NCBI RefSeq assembly: GCF_016598485.1
Contig: NZ_JAEMUW010000014.1
Location: 124,001 to 188,000, forward strand
Reading direction: 5' to 3'
DNA from: Micromonospora coerulea
GTDB taxonomy: Bacteria > Actinomycetota > Actinomycetes > Mycobacteriales > Micromonosporaceae
Length of the DNA: 64,000 bases
Positions 7,663 through 16,054 of this stretch are shown one piece after another; position 1 is the stretch's first letter, and each line of letters opens with the position of its first letter. Under the pieces are notes generated by a model that saw only the letters and a program-made list of their open reading frames with translations, searched no databases and was not told where the DNA came from. Made by a program: the position numbers and the translations under genes.

Positions 7663-9860
7663 CGAGCGAGCCGTCCACGGTGGACACGCCGCTGAAGAAG
7701 CTGGTCGGGGAGAAGACCGCGAAGGCCCTGGCGAGCCACCTCGACCTGCACACCGCCGGGGACCTGATCTACCACTTCCCCCGCCGGTACGACGAGCGCG
7801 GCGAGCACACCGACATCCGCTCACTGGACGTGGGCGAGCAGGTGACCGTGCTGGCCCAGGTCCAGCGCACCGCGGTCCGGCCGATGCGGCAGCGGCGGGG
7901 CAACCTGCTGGAGGTGACCGTCGGGGACGGCTCCGGTGGGGTGCTCACCCTCACGTTCTTCGGCAATCAGGCCTGGCGGGAGCGGGAGCTGCGCCCCGGC
8001 CGGTGGGGGCTGTTCGCCGGCAAGGTCACCGAGTTCCGGGGCAAGCGGCAGCTCAACGGCCCGGAGTACGTCCTGCTCGGCGAGGGCGGCGACGGCGAGG
8101 CGGCGGCGAACGAGGAGGTCGAGGAGTTCGCCGGGGCGCTGATCCCGGTCTACCCGGCCGCCGCCGCGGTGCCCACCTGGGTGATCGCCCGCTGCGTACG
8201 GGTGGTGCTGGACACCTTCACCCCGCCGGAGGATCCGCTGCCGGCCACCGTCCGCGCCGCCCGCAACCTGGTCGGCATCGACACGGCGTTACGCGAGATC
8301 CACCGGCCCTCCAGCAAGGAGGAGCTGTACCGGGCCCGGCGGCGGCTCAAGTGGGACGAGGCGTTCGCGGTGCAGCTCACCCTGGTGCAGCGCAAGCACC
8401 GGGCGGCGGACTGGCCGGCGAAGTCCCGGCAGTCGCGGGCCGGCGGGCTGCTCGACGCGTTCGACGCCCGGCTGCCGTACGAGCTGACGCCGGGCCAGCG
8501 GACGGTGGGCGCGGAGATCGCCGCCGACCTGGCCACCGCGCACCCGATGCACCGGCTGCTGCAGGGCGAGGTCGGCTCGGGCAAGACGGTGGTGGCGCTG
8601 CGGGCCATGCTCCAGGTGGTCGACGCCGGTGGCCAGGCGGCGCTGCTCGCGCCGACCGAGGTGCTGGCCGCGCAGCACCACCGGGGCATGCTGGACCTGC
8701 TCGGCCCGCTCGCCCAAGCCGGCGAGCTGGGGGCCGCCGATGGGGCGACCCGGGTGGAGCTGGTCACCGGCTCGCTCGGCGCGGCGGCCCGGCGGCGCGC
8801 GCTGGCCGAGGTCGCCGAGGGCCGGGCCGGCATCGTGCTCGGCACCCACGCGCTGCTCTACGAGGGGGTCGACTTCGCCGACCTCGGCCTGGTGGTCGTC
8901 GACGAGCAGCACCGCTTCGGCGTGGAGCAGCGGGACGCGCTGCGCGCGAAGGCCGATCAGCCGCCGCACGTGCTGGTGATGACGGCCACGCCGATCCCGC
9001 GCACGGTCGCCATGACCGTCTACGGCGACCTGGAGATCTCCACCCTCTCCCAGCTTCCGCAGGGCCGGTCGCCGATCGCCTCGCACGTGGTGCCGGCCGC
9101 CGAGAAGCCGGCCTTCCTCGACCGGGCCTGGCGCCGGGTGCGCGAGGAGGTCGCCGCCGGCCACCAGGCGTACGTGGTCTGCCCGCGGATCGGCGAGGGG
9201 CCGGCGAGCGAGGAGGAGCCGCCGCGGGAGGACGACAACGGGCGGCGGCCGCCGCTCGCGGTCACCGAGGTCGCCCCGCTGCTGGCCGAGGGGCCGCTGC
9301 ACGGGCTGCGGATCGGGGTGCTGCACGGCAAGCTCCCCGCCGACGAGAAGGACGCGGTGATGCGGTCCTTCGCCGCCGGCGACCTGGACGTGCTGGTCGC
9401 CACCACCGTGGTCGAGGTCGGCGTCGACGTGCCCAACGCCACCGTGATGATCGTGCTGGACGCGGACCGGTTCGGTGTCTCCCAGCTCCACCAGCTGCGG
9501 GGCCGGGTGGGCCGGGGGTCCGCGGCCGGGCTCTGCCTGCTGGTCACCGAGGCGATGGAGGGCTCGCCGGCCCGGGAACGGCTGGACGCGGTCGCTTCCA
9601 CCACCGACGGCTTCAAGCTGGCCGAGCTGGATCTGGAGCAGCGCCGGGAGGGCGACGTGCTGGGGGCCACCCAGTCCGGTCGCCGTTCCCACCTGCGACT
9701 GCTGTCGCTGCTGCGGGACGCCGACCTGATCCGGGACGCCCGGGCCGAGGCGATCGCCCTGGTCGAGGAGGATCCGGAGCTGGACCGCCATCCCGCGCTG
9801 GCCGCGTCGGTCGCCGCCCTGGTCGACGAGGAACGCGCGGAGTACCTGGAGAAGGGCTGA
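7659..9860 (+). CDS. recG: ATP-dependent DNA helicase RecG
   Basis: Branch-migration helicase that regresses stalled replication forks and processes Holliday junctions. The 733 residues show the N-terminal wedge/OB region (about 60-150), then superfamily 2 helicase motifs: GEVGSGKTVVALRA (Walker A), VVVDEQHRFGVEQR (DEQH box plus the RecG/Mfd-type continuation), VMTATPIPRT, and QLRGRVGRG. Between the two helicase lobes is an acidic Glu/Pro-rich insert (about GEGPASEEEPP), common in actinobacterial RecG. The ATG at 7659 overlaps the DAK2 stop. A small hairpin starts directly after the stop. Confidence 0.97.
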   Translation: MTSEPSTVDTPLKKLVGEKTAKALASHLDLHTAGDLIYHFPRRYDERGEHTDIRSLDVGEQVTVLAQVQRTAVRPMRQRRGNLLEVTVGDGSGGVLTLTFFGNQAWRERELRPGRWGLFAGKVTEFRGKRQLNGPEYVLLGEGGDGEAAANEEVEEFAGALIPVYPAAAAVPTWVIARCVRVVLDTFTPPEDPLPATVRAARNLVGIDTALREIHRPSSKEELYRARRRLKWDEAFAVQLTLVQRKHRAADWPAKSRQSRAGGLLDAFDARLPYELTPGQRTVGAEIAADLATAHPMHRLLQGEVGSGKTVVALRAMLQVVDAGGQAALLAPTEVLAAQHHRGMLDLLGPLAQAGELGAADGATRVELVTGSLGAAARRRALAEVAEGRAGIVLGTHALLYEGVDFADLGLVVVDEQHRFGVEQRDALRAKADQPPHVLVMTATPIPRTVAMTVYGDLEISTLSQLPQGRSPIASHVVPAAEKPAFLDRAWRRVREEVAAGHQAYVVCPRIGEGPASEEEPPREDDNGRRPPLAVTEVAPLLAEGPLHGLRIGVLHGKLPADEKDAVMRSFAAGDLDVLVATTVVEVGVDVPNATVMIVLDADRFGVSQLHQLRGRVGRGSAAGLCLLVTEAMEGSPARERLDAVASTTDGFKLAELDLEQRREGDVLGATQSGRRSHLRLLSLLRDADLIRDARAEAIALVEEDPELDRHPALAASVAALVDEERAEYLEKG

Positions 9861-9879
9861 CCGCCCCGCGAGCGGGCGG
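9861..9879 (+). terminator. Possible terminator after recG
   Basis: CCGCCC (9861-9866) and GGGCGG (9874-9879) can pair around a seven-base loop immediately after the recG stop. The stem is short and no T tract follows, so support is modest. Confidence 0.4.
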
Positions 9880-10119
9880 CGGGCCGCGCAGCGTGCGTTG
9901 CGGCCGATGTGGGCGGTGCGCTCCCTGTGGAGCTGATGACGTCAACGATTCAGGGCGCACCGTCCACCCGGCTCGTTGCCGACATCAGCCTCGTAGCGGA
10001 CGCGGACCGTACCTGGGTGCCGGGAACCGCCGCCGTGGTCGACGAGCTGAGCGCCGGCTCGGCGAGTGCGGTGGCCAGGTCGAATGCGGCGGGCGGCCGC
10101 ATGGACGGGGACAGCGCGA
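9880..10119. other. Intergenic stretch with no recognised element
   Basis: Between the recG hairpin and the terminator of the convergent LPXTG gene. No conserved frame, promoter or repeat was seen; longer open frames here are shadows of the LPXTG gene's opposite strand. Confidence 0.5.
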
Positions 10120-10149
10120 GGGCGCGCCGACCGGCTGGTCGACGCGCCC
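10120..10149 (-). terminator. Terminator of the LPXTG protein gene
   Basis: A near-perfect hairpin: GGGCGCG (10120-10126) pairs with CGCGCCC (10143-10149), then one mismatch, then CGACC (10128-10132) pairs with GGTCG (10137-10141) around a four-base loop. It begins 17 bases past the stop of the minus-strand LPXTG gene. Confidence 0.7.
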
Positions 10150-10166
10150 CCGTCAGTTGCGGTGGA

Positions 10167-11324
10167 TCAGGCGGTGAAGCGGACCCGACGACGTCGTGCC
10201 ACTACGAAGAGCACCGCGCCAGCCGCCAGCAGCGCGGCCGCGCCACCGGCGATCAGGCCGGCCGGCGCACCGGTCTTCGGCAGGGCCGGCCCACCGGCGC
10301 CGCCGCCCGCGGGCGGCGCGCTCGGGCTGGGACTGGTGCACTTCGCCGGCTTCTCCCAGGCGATCGGCGAGGTGTCGTCCAGGCCGTCGGCCCTGGGAGT
10401 GACGGTCAGACCCTCGACGGCCTTGAACGTCGCGGTCCTGGTCTCGCCCGGCTTCACGACCAGCGTCTGCGCGTCGCCCTTGTTCGGGGCGAGCGTTACC
10501 GTGACGGTCTTGCCGTCCTTCGGGTTCTCGACCTGGAAGATCAGCGCATCGCAGGTCATCTTGATGCTGCCGGTCGGCTCACCCGGCGCGACGCAGTCCT
10601 TGGCCGCAGCGGGCTTGGCGTCGAAGACGGGCGCCTTCTGCCCGGCCTCGGTTACCGTGATCTTGGCGGCGTTGCGGGCCGGCACGCTGATCGTGGTGTC
10701 CTTGCCGGCCGCGACGGTCGCGGTCTTCGTGAAGCCGTCGGTGCCGGTGACGGTGAACGCGGCGTCCCTGGTGGCCTCGGCGCCGTTCTCCAGCTTCACC
10801 GCGACGTCGCCGTCGCAGTCCGCGGTCACCGTGGCCTTCGGGTTGGCGGCAGCCGGCGGCGGGGTCACCACCTTGTCGCAGCTCTCGCTGAACTTGATGG
10901 ACGCGCTGCTGTCGTCCTTCTCGTTCCACTCGTTGTCCCACTGCGCCTTCACGGTCAGCGAGGCCTCGGTGGCGTCGCCCGAGAGGCGGGCCTTGCGGAC
11001 CACGGGAGTCGACACCGGGTGCGGGTAGATACCGGGCTCGCTCACCGCGATGCCGTCGACGGTGAACGGGGTGGCGGTCCCGTTCACCACGCTGATGGCC
11101 TCGACCTTGGCGAACCGGTAGTTGTGCACGCCTTCGGGGGCGTAGCTGTTGACGGTCCAGGTCGTGACCCACTCGCCGGCGGCGGTGTCGCACTCTGCGG
11201 TGACCTTGACCACGCTGTGGTGCGCGCTGGCCGGGCTGGCCAGGGTCAGGGCGCCGGCGATGCCGATCAGGGCGCTTGCGGTCACCGCCATGACATGGCG
11301 GTACGGGGATTTGAGACGGTTCAC
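10167..11324 (-). CDS. LPXTG cell-wall-anchored surface protein
   Basis: A 385-residue exported protein. A signal peptide covers about residues 1-34, ending ASA before two histidines. The C terminus has the sortase signal: LPKTG at about 348-352, a hydrophobic stretch, and a terminal Arg cluster (RRRR). A sortase would cut after Thr and join the protein to peptidoglycan. Between lie Thr/Val-rich beta-type repeats with conserved single cysteines (such as TADCDGD and KMTCDAL) and a Pro/Ser/Gly stalk before LPKTG. No enzymatic motif is seen. The GTG at 11324 is chosen because AGGAGAAGG lies just upstream and the signal peptide starts there. The gene lies opposite in direction between recG and rsmD, which other actinobacteria keep closer together. 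Confidence 0.88.
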   Translation of the reverse strand: MNRLKSPYRHVMAVTASALIGIAGALTLASPASAHHSVVKVTAECDTAAGEWVTTWTVNSYAPEGVHNYRFAKVEAISVVNGTATPFTVDGIAVSEPGIYPHPVSTPVVRKARLSGDATEASLTVKAQWDNEWNEKDDSSASIKFSESCDKVVTPPPAAANPKATVTADCDGDVAVKLENGAEATRDAAFTVTGTDGFTKTATVAAGKDTTISVPARNAAKITVTEAGQKAPVFDAKPAAAKDCVAPGEPTGSIKMTCDALIFQVENPKDGKTVTVTLAPNKGDAQTLVVKPGETRTATFKAVEGLTVTPRADGLDDTSPIAWEKPAKCTSPSPSAPPAGGGAGGPALPKTGAPAGLIAGGAAALLAAGAVLFVVARRRRVRFTA

Positions 11325-11511
11325 GCCTTCTCCTGACGAGGGATGTCGGGGGTGGCCCCGGGAGGCGGAACGATCACCACCTGCCGTCCGGCGAGACCTG
11401 TTCCGGCGCCCTCCCGGCGCTGCGTGCCGGTTGCGGAGCGCGGCACGCCGGGCGACTTTATCGATGAGTCGTGAACCCGGAACGGTCCTGGGGCCAATTA
11501 ACAATCATGTT

Positions 11512-11535
11512 GTCCATTTGAGATCGTTGATGGAC
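11512..11535. promoter_or_regulatory. Inverted repeat, candidate operator
   Basis: GTCCAT (11512-11517) and ATGGAC (11530-11535) form an inverted repeat around 12 bases, next to an A/T-rich patch, upstream of the LPXTG gene and rsmD. A regulator could bind it, but short palindromes also arise by chance. Confidence 0.3.
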
Positions 11536-11614
11536 TCTCTGTGTCGGACGGGTCACGACAACCGCCCGTCGCCGCCGGTCATCGTTCGGTGGTTCGCCCC
11601 GATCGACCGTCGCG

Positions 11615-11620
11615 TAGCGT
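11615..11620 (+). promoter_or_regulatory. -10-like box of rsmD-coaD
   Basis: TAGCGT followed by a CAGCACC sequence and a short hairpin (GCAC, three bases, GTGC). The same TAGCGTCAGCACC string occurs before the MMPL gene at 17090. A start about seven bases on would give a short leader carrying the AGGAG of rsmD. Confidence 0.4.
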
Positions 11621-11644
11621 CAGCACCATGTGCAGGAGCAGACG

Positions 11645-12208
11645 GTGACCCGGATCGTGGCCGGGGCGCTCGGCGGCCGACGCATCGCCGCGCCGCCCGG
11701 CGCCGGCACCCGGCCCACCTCCGACCGGGTCCGGGAGGCCTTGTTCAGCGCGGTGCAGGCCGAGGTGGACCTGGTCGGGTCCCGGTTCGCCGACCTCTAC
11801 GCCGGCTCCGGCGCGGTCGGGCTGGAGGCGCTGTCCCGGGGCGCCGAGCACGTGCTGCTGGTCGAGTCCGACGCGCGGGCCGCCCGGGTGATCCGGGAGA
11901 ACCTGGCCGCCCTGCGCGCCGCCCCGGCCGCCCGGCTGGTCACCGGCAAGGTGGCCACCGTGCTCGCGGCCGGCCCCGACGGTGACCCGTACGACGTGGT
12001 CTTCGCCGACCCGCCCTACGCCGTACCGGACGAGGAGATCACCGCGATGCTGGCCGCGCTGGTCGACGGCGGCTGGCTCGCCCCGGACGCCATGGTGGTG
12101 GTGGAGCGGTCCAGCCGCACCGGACCGGTCACCTGGGTGGAGGGCGTCACGGCCGACCGCAGTCGCCGTTACGGCGAGACCACCCTTTGGTACGGTCGCC
12201 GATCATGA
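11645..12208 (+). CDS. rsmD: 16S rRNA (guanine(966)-N(2))-methyltransferase
   Basis: Methylates G966 of 16S rRNA with SAM. The 187 residues begin TRIVAGALGGRRI, the RsmD N-terminal signature, and hold the SAM-binding loop DLYAGSGAVGLEALSRGA and the catalytic FADPPYAVPD (DPPY motif). GTG at 11645 is chosen because AGGAG (11634-11638) lies six bases upstream; a GTG at 11630 is upstream of that ribosome site. The stop overlaps the coaD ATG by four bases, the usual rsmD-coaD coupling. Confidence 0.94.
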   Translation: MTRIVAGALGGRRIAAPPGAGTRPTSDRVREALFSAVQAEVDLVGSRFADLYAGSGAVGLEALSRGAEHVLLVESDARAARVIRENLAALRAAPAARLVTGKVATVLAAGPDGDPYDVVFADPPYAVPDEEITAMLAALVDGGWLAPDAMVVVERSSRTGPVTWVEGVTADRSRRYGETTLWYGRRS

Positions 12209-12693
12209 GACGTGCGGTCTGTCCCGGCTCGTTCGATCCGGTCACCAACGGACACCTCGACATCATCGGCCGGGCCAGTCGGCTGTTCGACGAGGTGATC
12301 GTCGGCGTGCTGGTGAACCAGGCGAAGAGTGGTCTGTTCACCGTCGAGGAGCGGATCGACATGCTCCGCGAGGTGACGGCCTCGTACGACAACGTGCGAG
12401 TCGAGTCGTTCCGCGGGCTGCTGGTGGACTTCTGCCGCGCCCAGCGGGCAAGCGTGCTGATCAAGGGCCTGCGGGCGGTCAGCGACTTCGACTACGAGCT
12501 GCAGATGGCCCAGATGAACATCGGCCTGGCCGGGGTGGAGACGCTCTTCATGCCGACCAACCCGCTCTACTCGTTCCTCTCCTCCAGCCTGGTCAAGGAC
12601 GTGGCGAAGTGGGGCGGGGACATCTCGTCACACGTGCCGGACGTGGTCGGCGAGCAGTTGCGCGCCCGGCTGACGCCGCGGCAGCCCGACTGA
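12205..12693 (+). CDS. coaD: Phosphopantetheine adenylyltransferase
   Basis: Adenylylates 4'-phosphopantetheine to dephospho-CoA, the fourth step of CoA synthesis. The 162-residue protein has the nucleotidyltransferase signature PGSFDPVTNGHLDI (the GH of the HxGH-type motif) and the C-terminal SSSLVKDVA, the ISSTxVR-like loop. Length and motifs are standard. The ATG overlaps the rsmD stop, so translation is probably coupled. Confidence 0.96.
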   Translation: MRRAVCPGSFDPVTNGHLDIIGRASRLFDEVIVGVLVNQAKSGLFTVEERIDMLREVTASYDNVRVESFRGLLVDFCRAQRASVLIKGLRAVSDFDYELQMAQMNIGLAGVETLFMPTNPLYSFLSSSLVKDVAKWGGDISSHVPDVVGEQLRARLTPRQPD

Positions 12694-12839
12694 CCGCCCC
12701 GCCTGCCCGGAATCGCGACGCGCCGGGCCGGGGCGGATGGGCCACCTGTCGCCCGCGCAGGACATGATTGGTGGAGCGGGAACCCGGCCGTAGCCCGCAT
12801 CATGTAGGTCGGCCGAAGAACGACAGGAGTGAGGTACCG

Positions 12840-13337
12840 GTGGACCCGCTCGATCGCATCGACGAACTGATCGCCATGGTGGAGCAGGCCCGCTCCGTCC
12901 CGATGTCGCGGAACAACTGCATGGTCGACCGGGGTGAGATGATCGCCGCCCTCGACGAGCTGCGCGTCGAGCTCCCCGCCGACCTGCGCCGGGCCGCCGC
13001 GTTGCTCGAGGAGCGGGACAAGATCATGGAGGCCGGTAAGCGGGAGGCCGACCGGATCATCAGCGAGGGTGAGGCGGAACACGCCCGCCTGGTCTCGGTG
13101 AACGAGATCACGGTCTCCGCCGAGCACGAGGGCGCCCGGATCATCGCCGAGGCCCGCGCCGAGGCCCAGCGCCTTCGCGACGAGGTCGACGACTACGTCG
13201 ACACCGCCCTGGCCAACTTCGAGCAGTTCCTCACCCGGGCGCTGGCCTCGATAGAGCGCGGCCGGGACAAGATGCACGCGCTGCGTGAGATCGGCACCTT
13301 CGCTGGGGACGAGGCGGATCGCCCGCTACCCTTTTGA
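12840..13337 (+). CDS. DivIVA/SepIVA-like coiled-coil cell-division protein
   Basis: A 165-residue, highly charged helical protein. It starts DPLDRIDELIAMVEQARSVP, continues with a Glu/Arg/Ala-rich coiled coil at about 40-140, and ends in short unstructured residues. It has no membrane segment. Mycobacterial SepIVA (Rv2927c), an essential DivIVA-domain septation factor, lies in the same place just before the DUF177 gene and rnc, so homology is likely by both shape and synteny. GTG at 12840 follows a GAGG five bases upstream; an upstream start at 12768 would add non-conserved residues. Database tools often mislabel such proteins as ATP synthase subunit b. Confidence 0.72.
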   Translation: MDPLDRIDELIAMVEQARSVPMSRNNCMVDRGEMIAALDELRVELPADLRRAAALLEERDKIMEAGKREADRIISEGEAEHARLVSVNEITVSAEHEGARIIAEARAEAQRLRDEVDDYVDTALANFEQFLTRALASIERGRDKMHALREIGTFAGDEADRPLPF

Positions 13338-13446
13338 GCGGCACTTCACCAGCCGACAGGCAGGACGGACGTCGCCCCCGGTTCGACGGTCCGGCGGTCG
13401 TCCAGGTAACCTTTTTTGTCGGCCTCTCACCGGCCGGAGTCTAACT

Positions 13447-14010
13447 ATGCCCAAACACTCGCCTTCATCACTCAACCCCAGGTCGCCGCTGGTCCTCGAC
13501 ACGAGGGACCTGCCGCGTCGGCCCGGTGCGTTGCGTACGGTCAAGCGGGTCGTGCCGGCACCGGCGGACCTCGGCGTGGAGTTGATCAGCGTGCCGGAGG
13601 GCGCGGACCTCGACCTCGACCTGAGGTTGCAGTCGGTGTCCGAGGGCGTGCTCGTCTCCGGGACCATCAGTGGTCCCGTCAAGGGCGAGTGCGGCCGCTG
13701 CCTGCGCGAAATCAACGACTCGGTGGTCGTGAACGTCCAGGAGCTGTACGCGTACGAGAACAGCACCACGGACACCACGACCGACGAGGACGAGGTGGGC
13801 CGGATGCAGGACGATCTGATCGACCTGGAGCCGGCGCTGCGGGACGCGGTGGTGCTCACACTGCCGACCAACCCGCTCTGCCGGGAGGACTGCCCAGGGC
13901 TGTGCACCGAATGTGGGGTGCACTGGGACGATCTGCCGGCCGATCACAGCCATCAGCAGATCGACCCGCGCTGGGCGGGCCTGTCGCAACTGACCCGTAA
14001 AGAGGAGTAA
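13447..14010 (+). CDS. DUF177 (YceD-like) protein of the rpmF operon
   Basis: A 187-residue member of DUF177. The plant/bacterial family is linked to 23S rRNA accumulation, and the gene nearly always precedes rpmF. Visible marks are the VSGTISGPVKGECGRCLREI core with the conserved CGRC, and the C-terminal CREDCPGLCTECG Cys cluster that could bind metal. ATG at 13447 is preceded by GGAG seven bases upstream. The rpmF start follows six bases after the stop. Confidence 0.9.
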   Translation: MPKHSPSSLNPRSPLVLDTRDLPRRPGALRTVKRVVPAPADLGVELISVPEGADLDLDLRLQSVSEGVLVSGTISGPVKGECGRCLREINDSVVVNVQELYAYENSTTDTTTDEDEVGRMQDDLIDLEPALRDAVVLTLPTNPLCREDCPGLCTECGVHWDDLPADHSHQQIDPRWAGLSQLTRKEE

Positions 14011-14015
14011 GAACC

Positions 14016-14189
14016 GTGGCCGTCCCGAAGCGCAAGATGTCGCGCAGCAACACCCGGTCCCGCCGGGCGAACTGGAAGGCGGCCGTGGTCGCGACCGTGG
14101 CCTGCCCGCAGTGCAAGTCGCCGAAGCTGCCGCACGCCGCGTGCTCCGTCTGCGGCACGTACAACGGCCGCCAGGTTCTCGAGGTCTGA
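14016..14189 (+). CDS. rpmF: 50S ribosomal protein L32
   Basis: Ribosomal protein bL32, 57 residues, starting with GTG. The N terminus MAVPKRKMSRSNTRSRRANW is diagnostic. A zinc ribbon is formed by CPQC and CSVC, so this is the C+ form. The start is preceded by AGAGGAG (about 14001-14007). It sits between the DUF177 gene and plsX, the common bacterial order that ties ribosome supply to fatty-acid/phospholipid synthesis. Confidence 0.97.
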   Translation: MAVPKRKMSRSNTRSRRANWKAAVVATVACPQCKSPKLPHAACSVCGTYNGRQVLEV

Positions 14190-14201
14190 CCTGGACGCCG
14201 A

Positions 14202-15272
14202 GTGACGCCCCCGACCGCGGGTCGGGCGGCGCGCGCGCCCTGGCACTCGCCCGGTGCCCCGGCTCCCGCCACCGCTGGCCGTTTCCTGGTCGGCGTTCCG
14301 GTGGAGCCGGGCACCGCGCGGATCGCCGTTGACCTCCTCGGCGGGGACGACGCTCCCGCCGTCGTGGTTGACGGCGCTCTGCGGGCCGTGCGCGCCGACC
14401 CAGACCTGCATCTGCTGCTCGTCGGTCCGACCGAGGTCGCCGGCGGGCTGATCGACGCCCTCGATCCGGCGCACCGCGCCCGGATCGAGGTCCGGCCGGT
14501 CCACACCGCCGTCGGCATGGCCGACCATCCCACCGCCGGCCGGGCGCACAGCACCGTCCGCGCCGCCGTCCACGCGGTACGCGAGGGGCTCGCCGACGCG
14601 CTCGTCTCCGCCGGTTCGACCGGCGCCACCGTCACCGCCGCCGCACTCGGCTTCGGGCGCTGGCCGCACGTCCGCCGGCCCGCCCTGGTGGCCACCCTGC
14701 CCGCGGTCGGCGGGCCGGTGGTCCTGCTGGACGTCGGCGGTTCCCTGGAGCCCGGCCCGGCCACCCTCGCCCGGCACGCCGTTCTCGGCGCGGCCTACGC
14801 CGCGGTGGCGCACGGCGTCGCCGAGCCCCGGATCGGCCTGCTCTCCGTGGGCACCGAGGCGGGCAAGGGCGACCGGCTGCGCCGGGCCACCGACCCGGTG
14901 CTGGCCGCCGTGCCGCTGCCGTGCGGCGCCCGCTACGTCGGCCTGGTCGAGGGGTACGACGTCGCCAGCGGCACGCGCGCCGACGTGGTGGTCACCGACG
15001 GCTTCACCGGTAACGTGCTGCTCAAGGCGATCGAGGGCGCGTACGCGATGGCCGGTGGTCCCCCCGCCAGCGGTGGCGCACCGCGGGCCGCCGCCCTGCT
15101 CGGCGTGGCCGGCACGGTCGTCGTCTGCCACGGCGCGGCCCGCCCCGACGACGTCGCCTCCGGCATCGCCCTCGCCGCCCACCTGTGGCGGCGCCGGGCC
15201 ACCGACCTGATCTCCGGCCTGCTCGATGGCATTCCGCAGGATCCCGCACACGGTAACGAGGTAGTGCAATGA
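14202..15272 (+). CDS. plsX: Phosphate acyltransferase PlsX
   Basis: Makes acyl-phosphate from acyl-ACP, the first committed donor for phospholipid synthesis, at the inner face of the membrane. Family signatures are RIAVDLLGGDDAP at the true start of the fold, SAGSTGATVTAA, LLDVGG and the C-terminal VTDGFTGNVLLKAIEG. The reading from 14202 gives 356 residues, but the first 33 are Ala/Pro-rich and not conserved. A GTG at 14301 would begin just before the fold; neither start has a strong Shine-Dalgarno, so the start is uncertain. The stop overlaps the rnc ATG (ATGA at 15269). Confidence 0.9.
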   Translation: MTPPTAGRAARAPWHSPGAPAPATAGRFLVGVPVEPGTARIAVDLLGGDDAPAVVVDGALRAVRADPDLHLLLVGPTEVAGGLIDALDPAHRARIEVRPVHTAVGMADHPTAGRAHSTVRAAVHAVREGLADALVSAGSTGATVTAAALGFGRWPHVRRPALVATLPAVGGPVVLLDVGGSLEPGPATLARHAVLGAAYAAVAHGVAEPRIGLLSVGTEAGKGDRLRRATDPVLAAVPLPCGARYVGLVEGYDVASGTRADVVVTDGFTGNVLLKAIEGAYAMAGGPPASGGAPRAAALLGVAGTVVVCHGAARPDDVASGIALAAHLWRRRATDLISGLLDGIPQDPAHGNEVVQ

Positions 15273-16054
15273 CCAACGACAAGCGGCGTGCTCCGATCGG
15301 TCACCTGGAGGCGGCCTTCGGGGTGTCGCTCGACCCGGACCTGCTGGAGCGCGCGCTGACCCACCGCTCGTACGCGTACGAGAACGGCGGCCTGCCCACC
15401 AACGAGCGGCTGGAGTTCCTCGGCGACTCAGTGCTCGGGGTGGTGATCACCACGGCGCTCTTCCACAACCACCCGGACCTTCCGGAGGGGCAGCTGGCCA
15501 AGCTACGGGCCAGCGTGGTGAACATGCGCGCCCTCGCCGACGTGGCGCGGGGCCTCGGCCCGGCCGGGCTCGGCGCGTACCTGCTGCTCGGCAAGGGCGA
15601 GGAGAGCACCGGCGGCCGGGACAAGGCGAGCATCCTGGCGGACACCCTGGAGGCGCTGCTCGGCGCGATCTACCTCCAGTACGGCCTGGACACCGCGGCG
15701 CTCGTGATCCACCGGCTGTTCGACCCGCTGATGGCCGAGTCGGCCGGCCGGGGCGCGGCCCTGGACTGGAAGACCAGCCTCCAGGAGCTGACCGCCGCGC
15801 TCGGGCTGGGCGTCCCGGAGTACCGGATCGAGGGCACCGGCCCGGACCACCTGAAGACCTTCACCGCCTGGGTGGTGGTGGCCGGCAACCGGTACGGCGG
15901 CGCCGAGGGCCGGAGCAAGAAGGAGGCCGAGCAGCGGGCCGCCGAGTCGGCCTGGCGGATGCTCACCGAGCAGGCCGAGGCGGACCCGGCGGGCGACGCC
16001 CCGGCGGGTGACGCGGGCAGCGAGACCGCCGAGGCGGGCTCCCACCGTGCCTGA
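15269..16054 (+). CDS. rnc: Ribonuclease III
   Basis: Cuts double-stranded RNA, including pre-rRNA. The 261 residues have the catalytic signature NERLEFLGDSVLGVV (with the Mg-binding Glu and Asp) at about 44-58, the second acidic cluster DTLEALLGAIYLQYG, and a C-terminal dsRNA-binding domain ending near AEQRAAESAWRML. A short Ala/Glu/Gly tail follows. It overlaps plsX by four bases and mutM by eight, so the three are translated as a chain. Confidence 0.96.
   Translation: MTNDKRRAPIGHLEAAFGVSLDPDLLERALTHRSYAYENGGLPTNERLEFLGDSVLGVVITTALFHNHPDLPEGQLAKLRASVVNMRALADVARGLGPAGLGAYLLLGKGEESTGGRDKASILADTLEALLGAIYLQYGLDTAALVIHRLFDPLMAESAGRGAALDWKTSLQELTAALGLGVPEYRIEGTGPDHLKTFTAWVVVAGNRYGGAEGRSKKEAEQRAAESAWRMLTEQAEADPAGDAPAGDAGSETAEAGSHRA

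Larger units (their letters stand above)
11325..11644. other. Divergent intergenic region between LPXTG gene and rsmD
   Basis: This region must hold promoters for both neighbours. It contains an unusually A/T-rich patch near 11495-11520, an inverted repeat at 11512-11535, and a TAGCGT box at 11615-11620 that fits the -10 of rsmD. No small gene was recognised. Confidence 0.5.

Noticed and set aside
5890..7824. A 644-codon open frame on the minus strand opposite the DAK2 gene
   Set aside because: Its product is Arg/Gly/His-rich without any domain and mirrors the DAK2 codons; in DNA of this GC content stop codons are rare on the opposite strand.
9909..11336. A 475-codon plus-strand frame opposite the LPXTG gene
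   Set aside because: The minus strand has a signal peptide, LPKTG signal and ribosome site; the plus frame has none.
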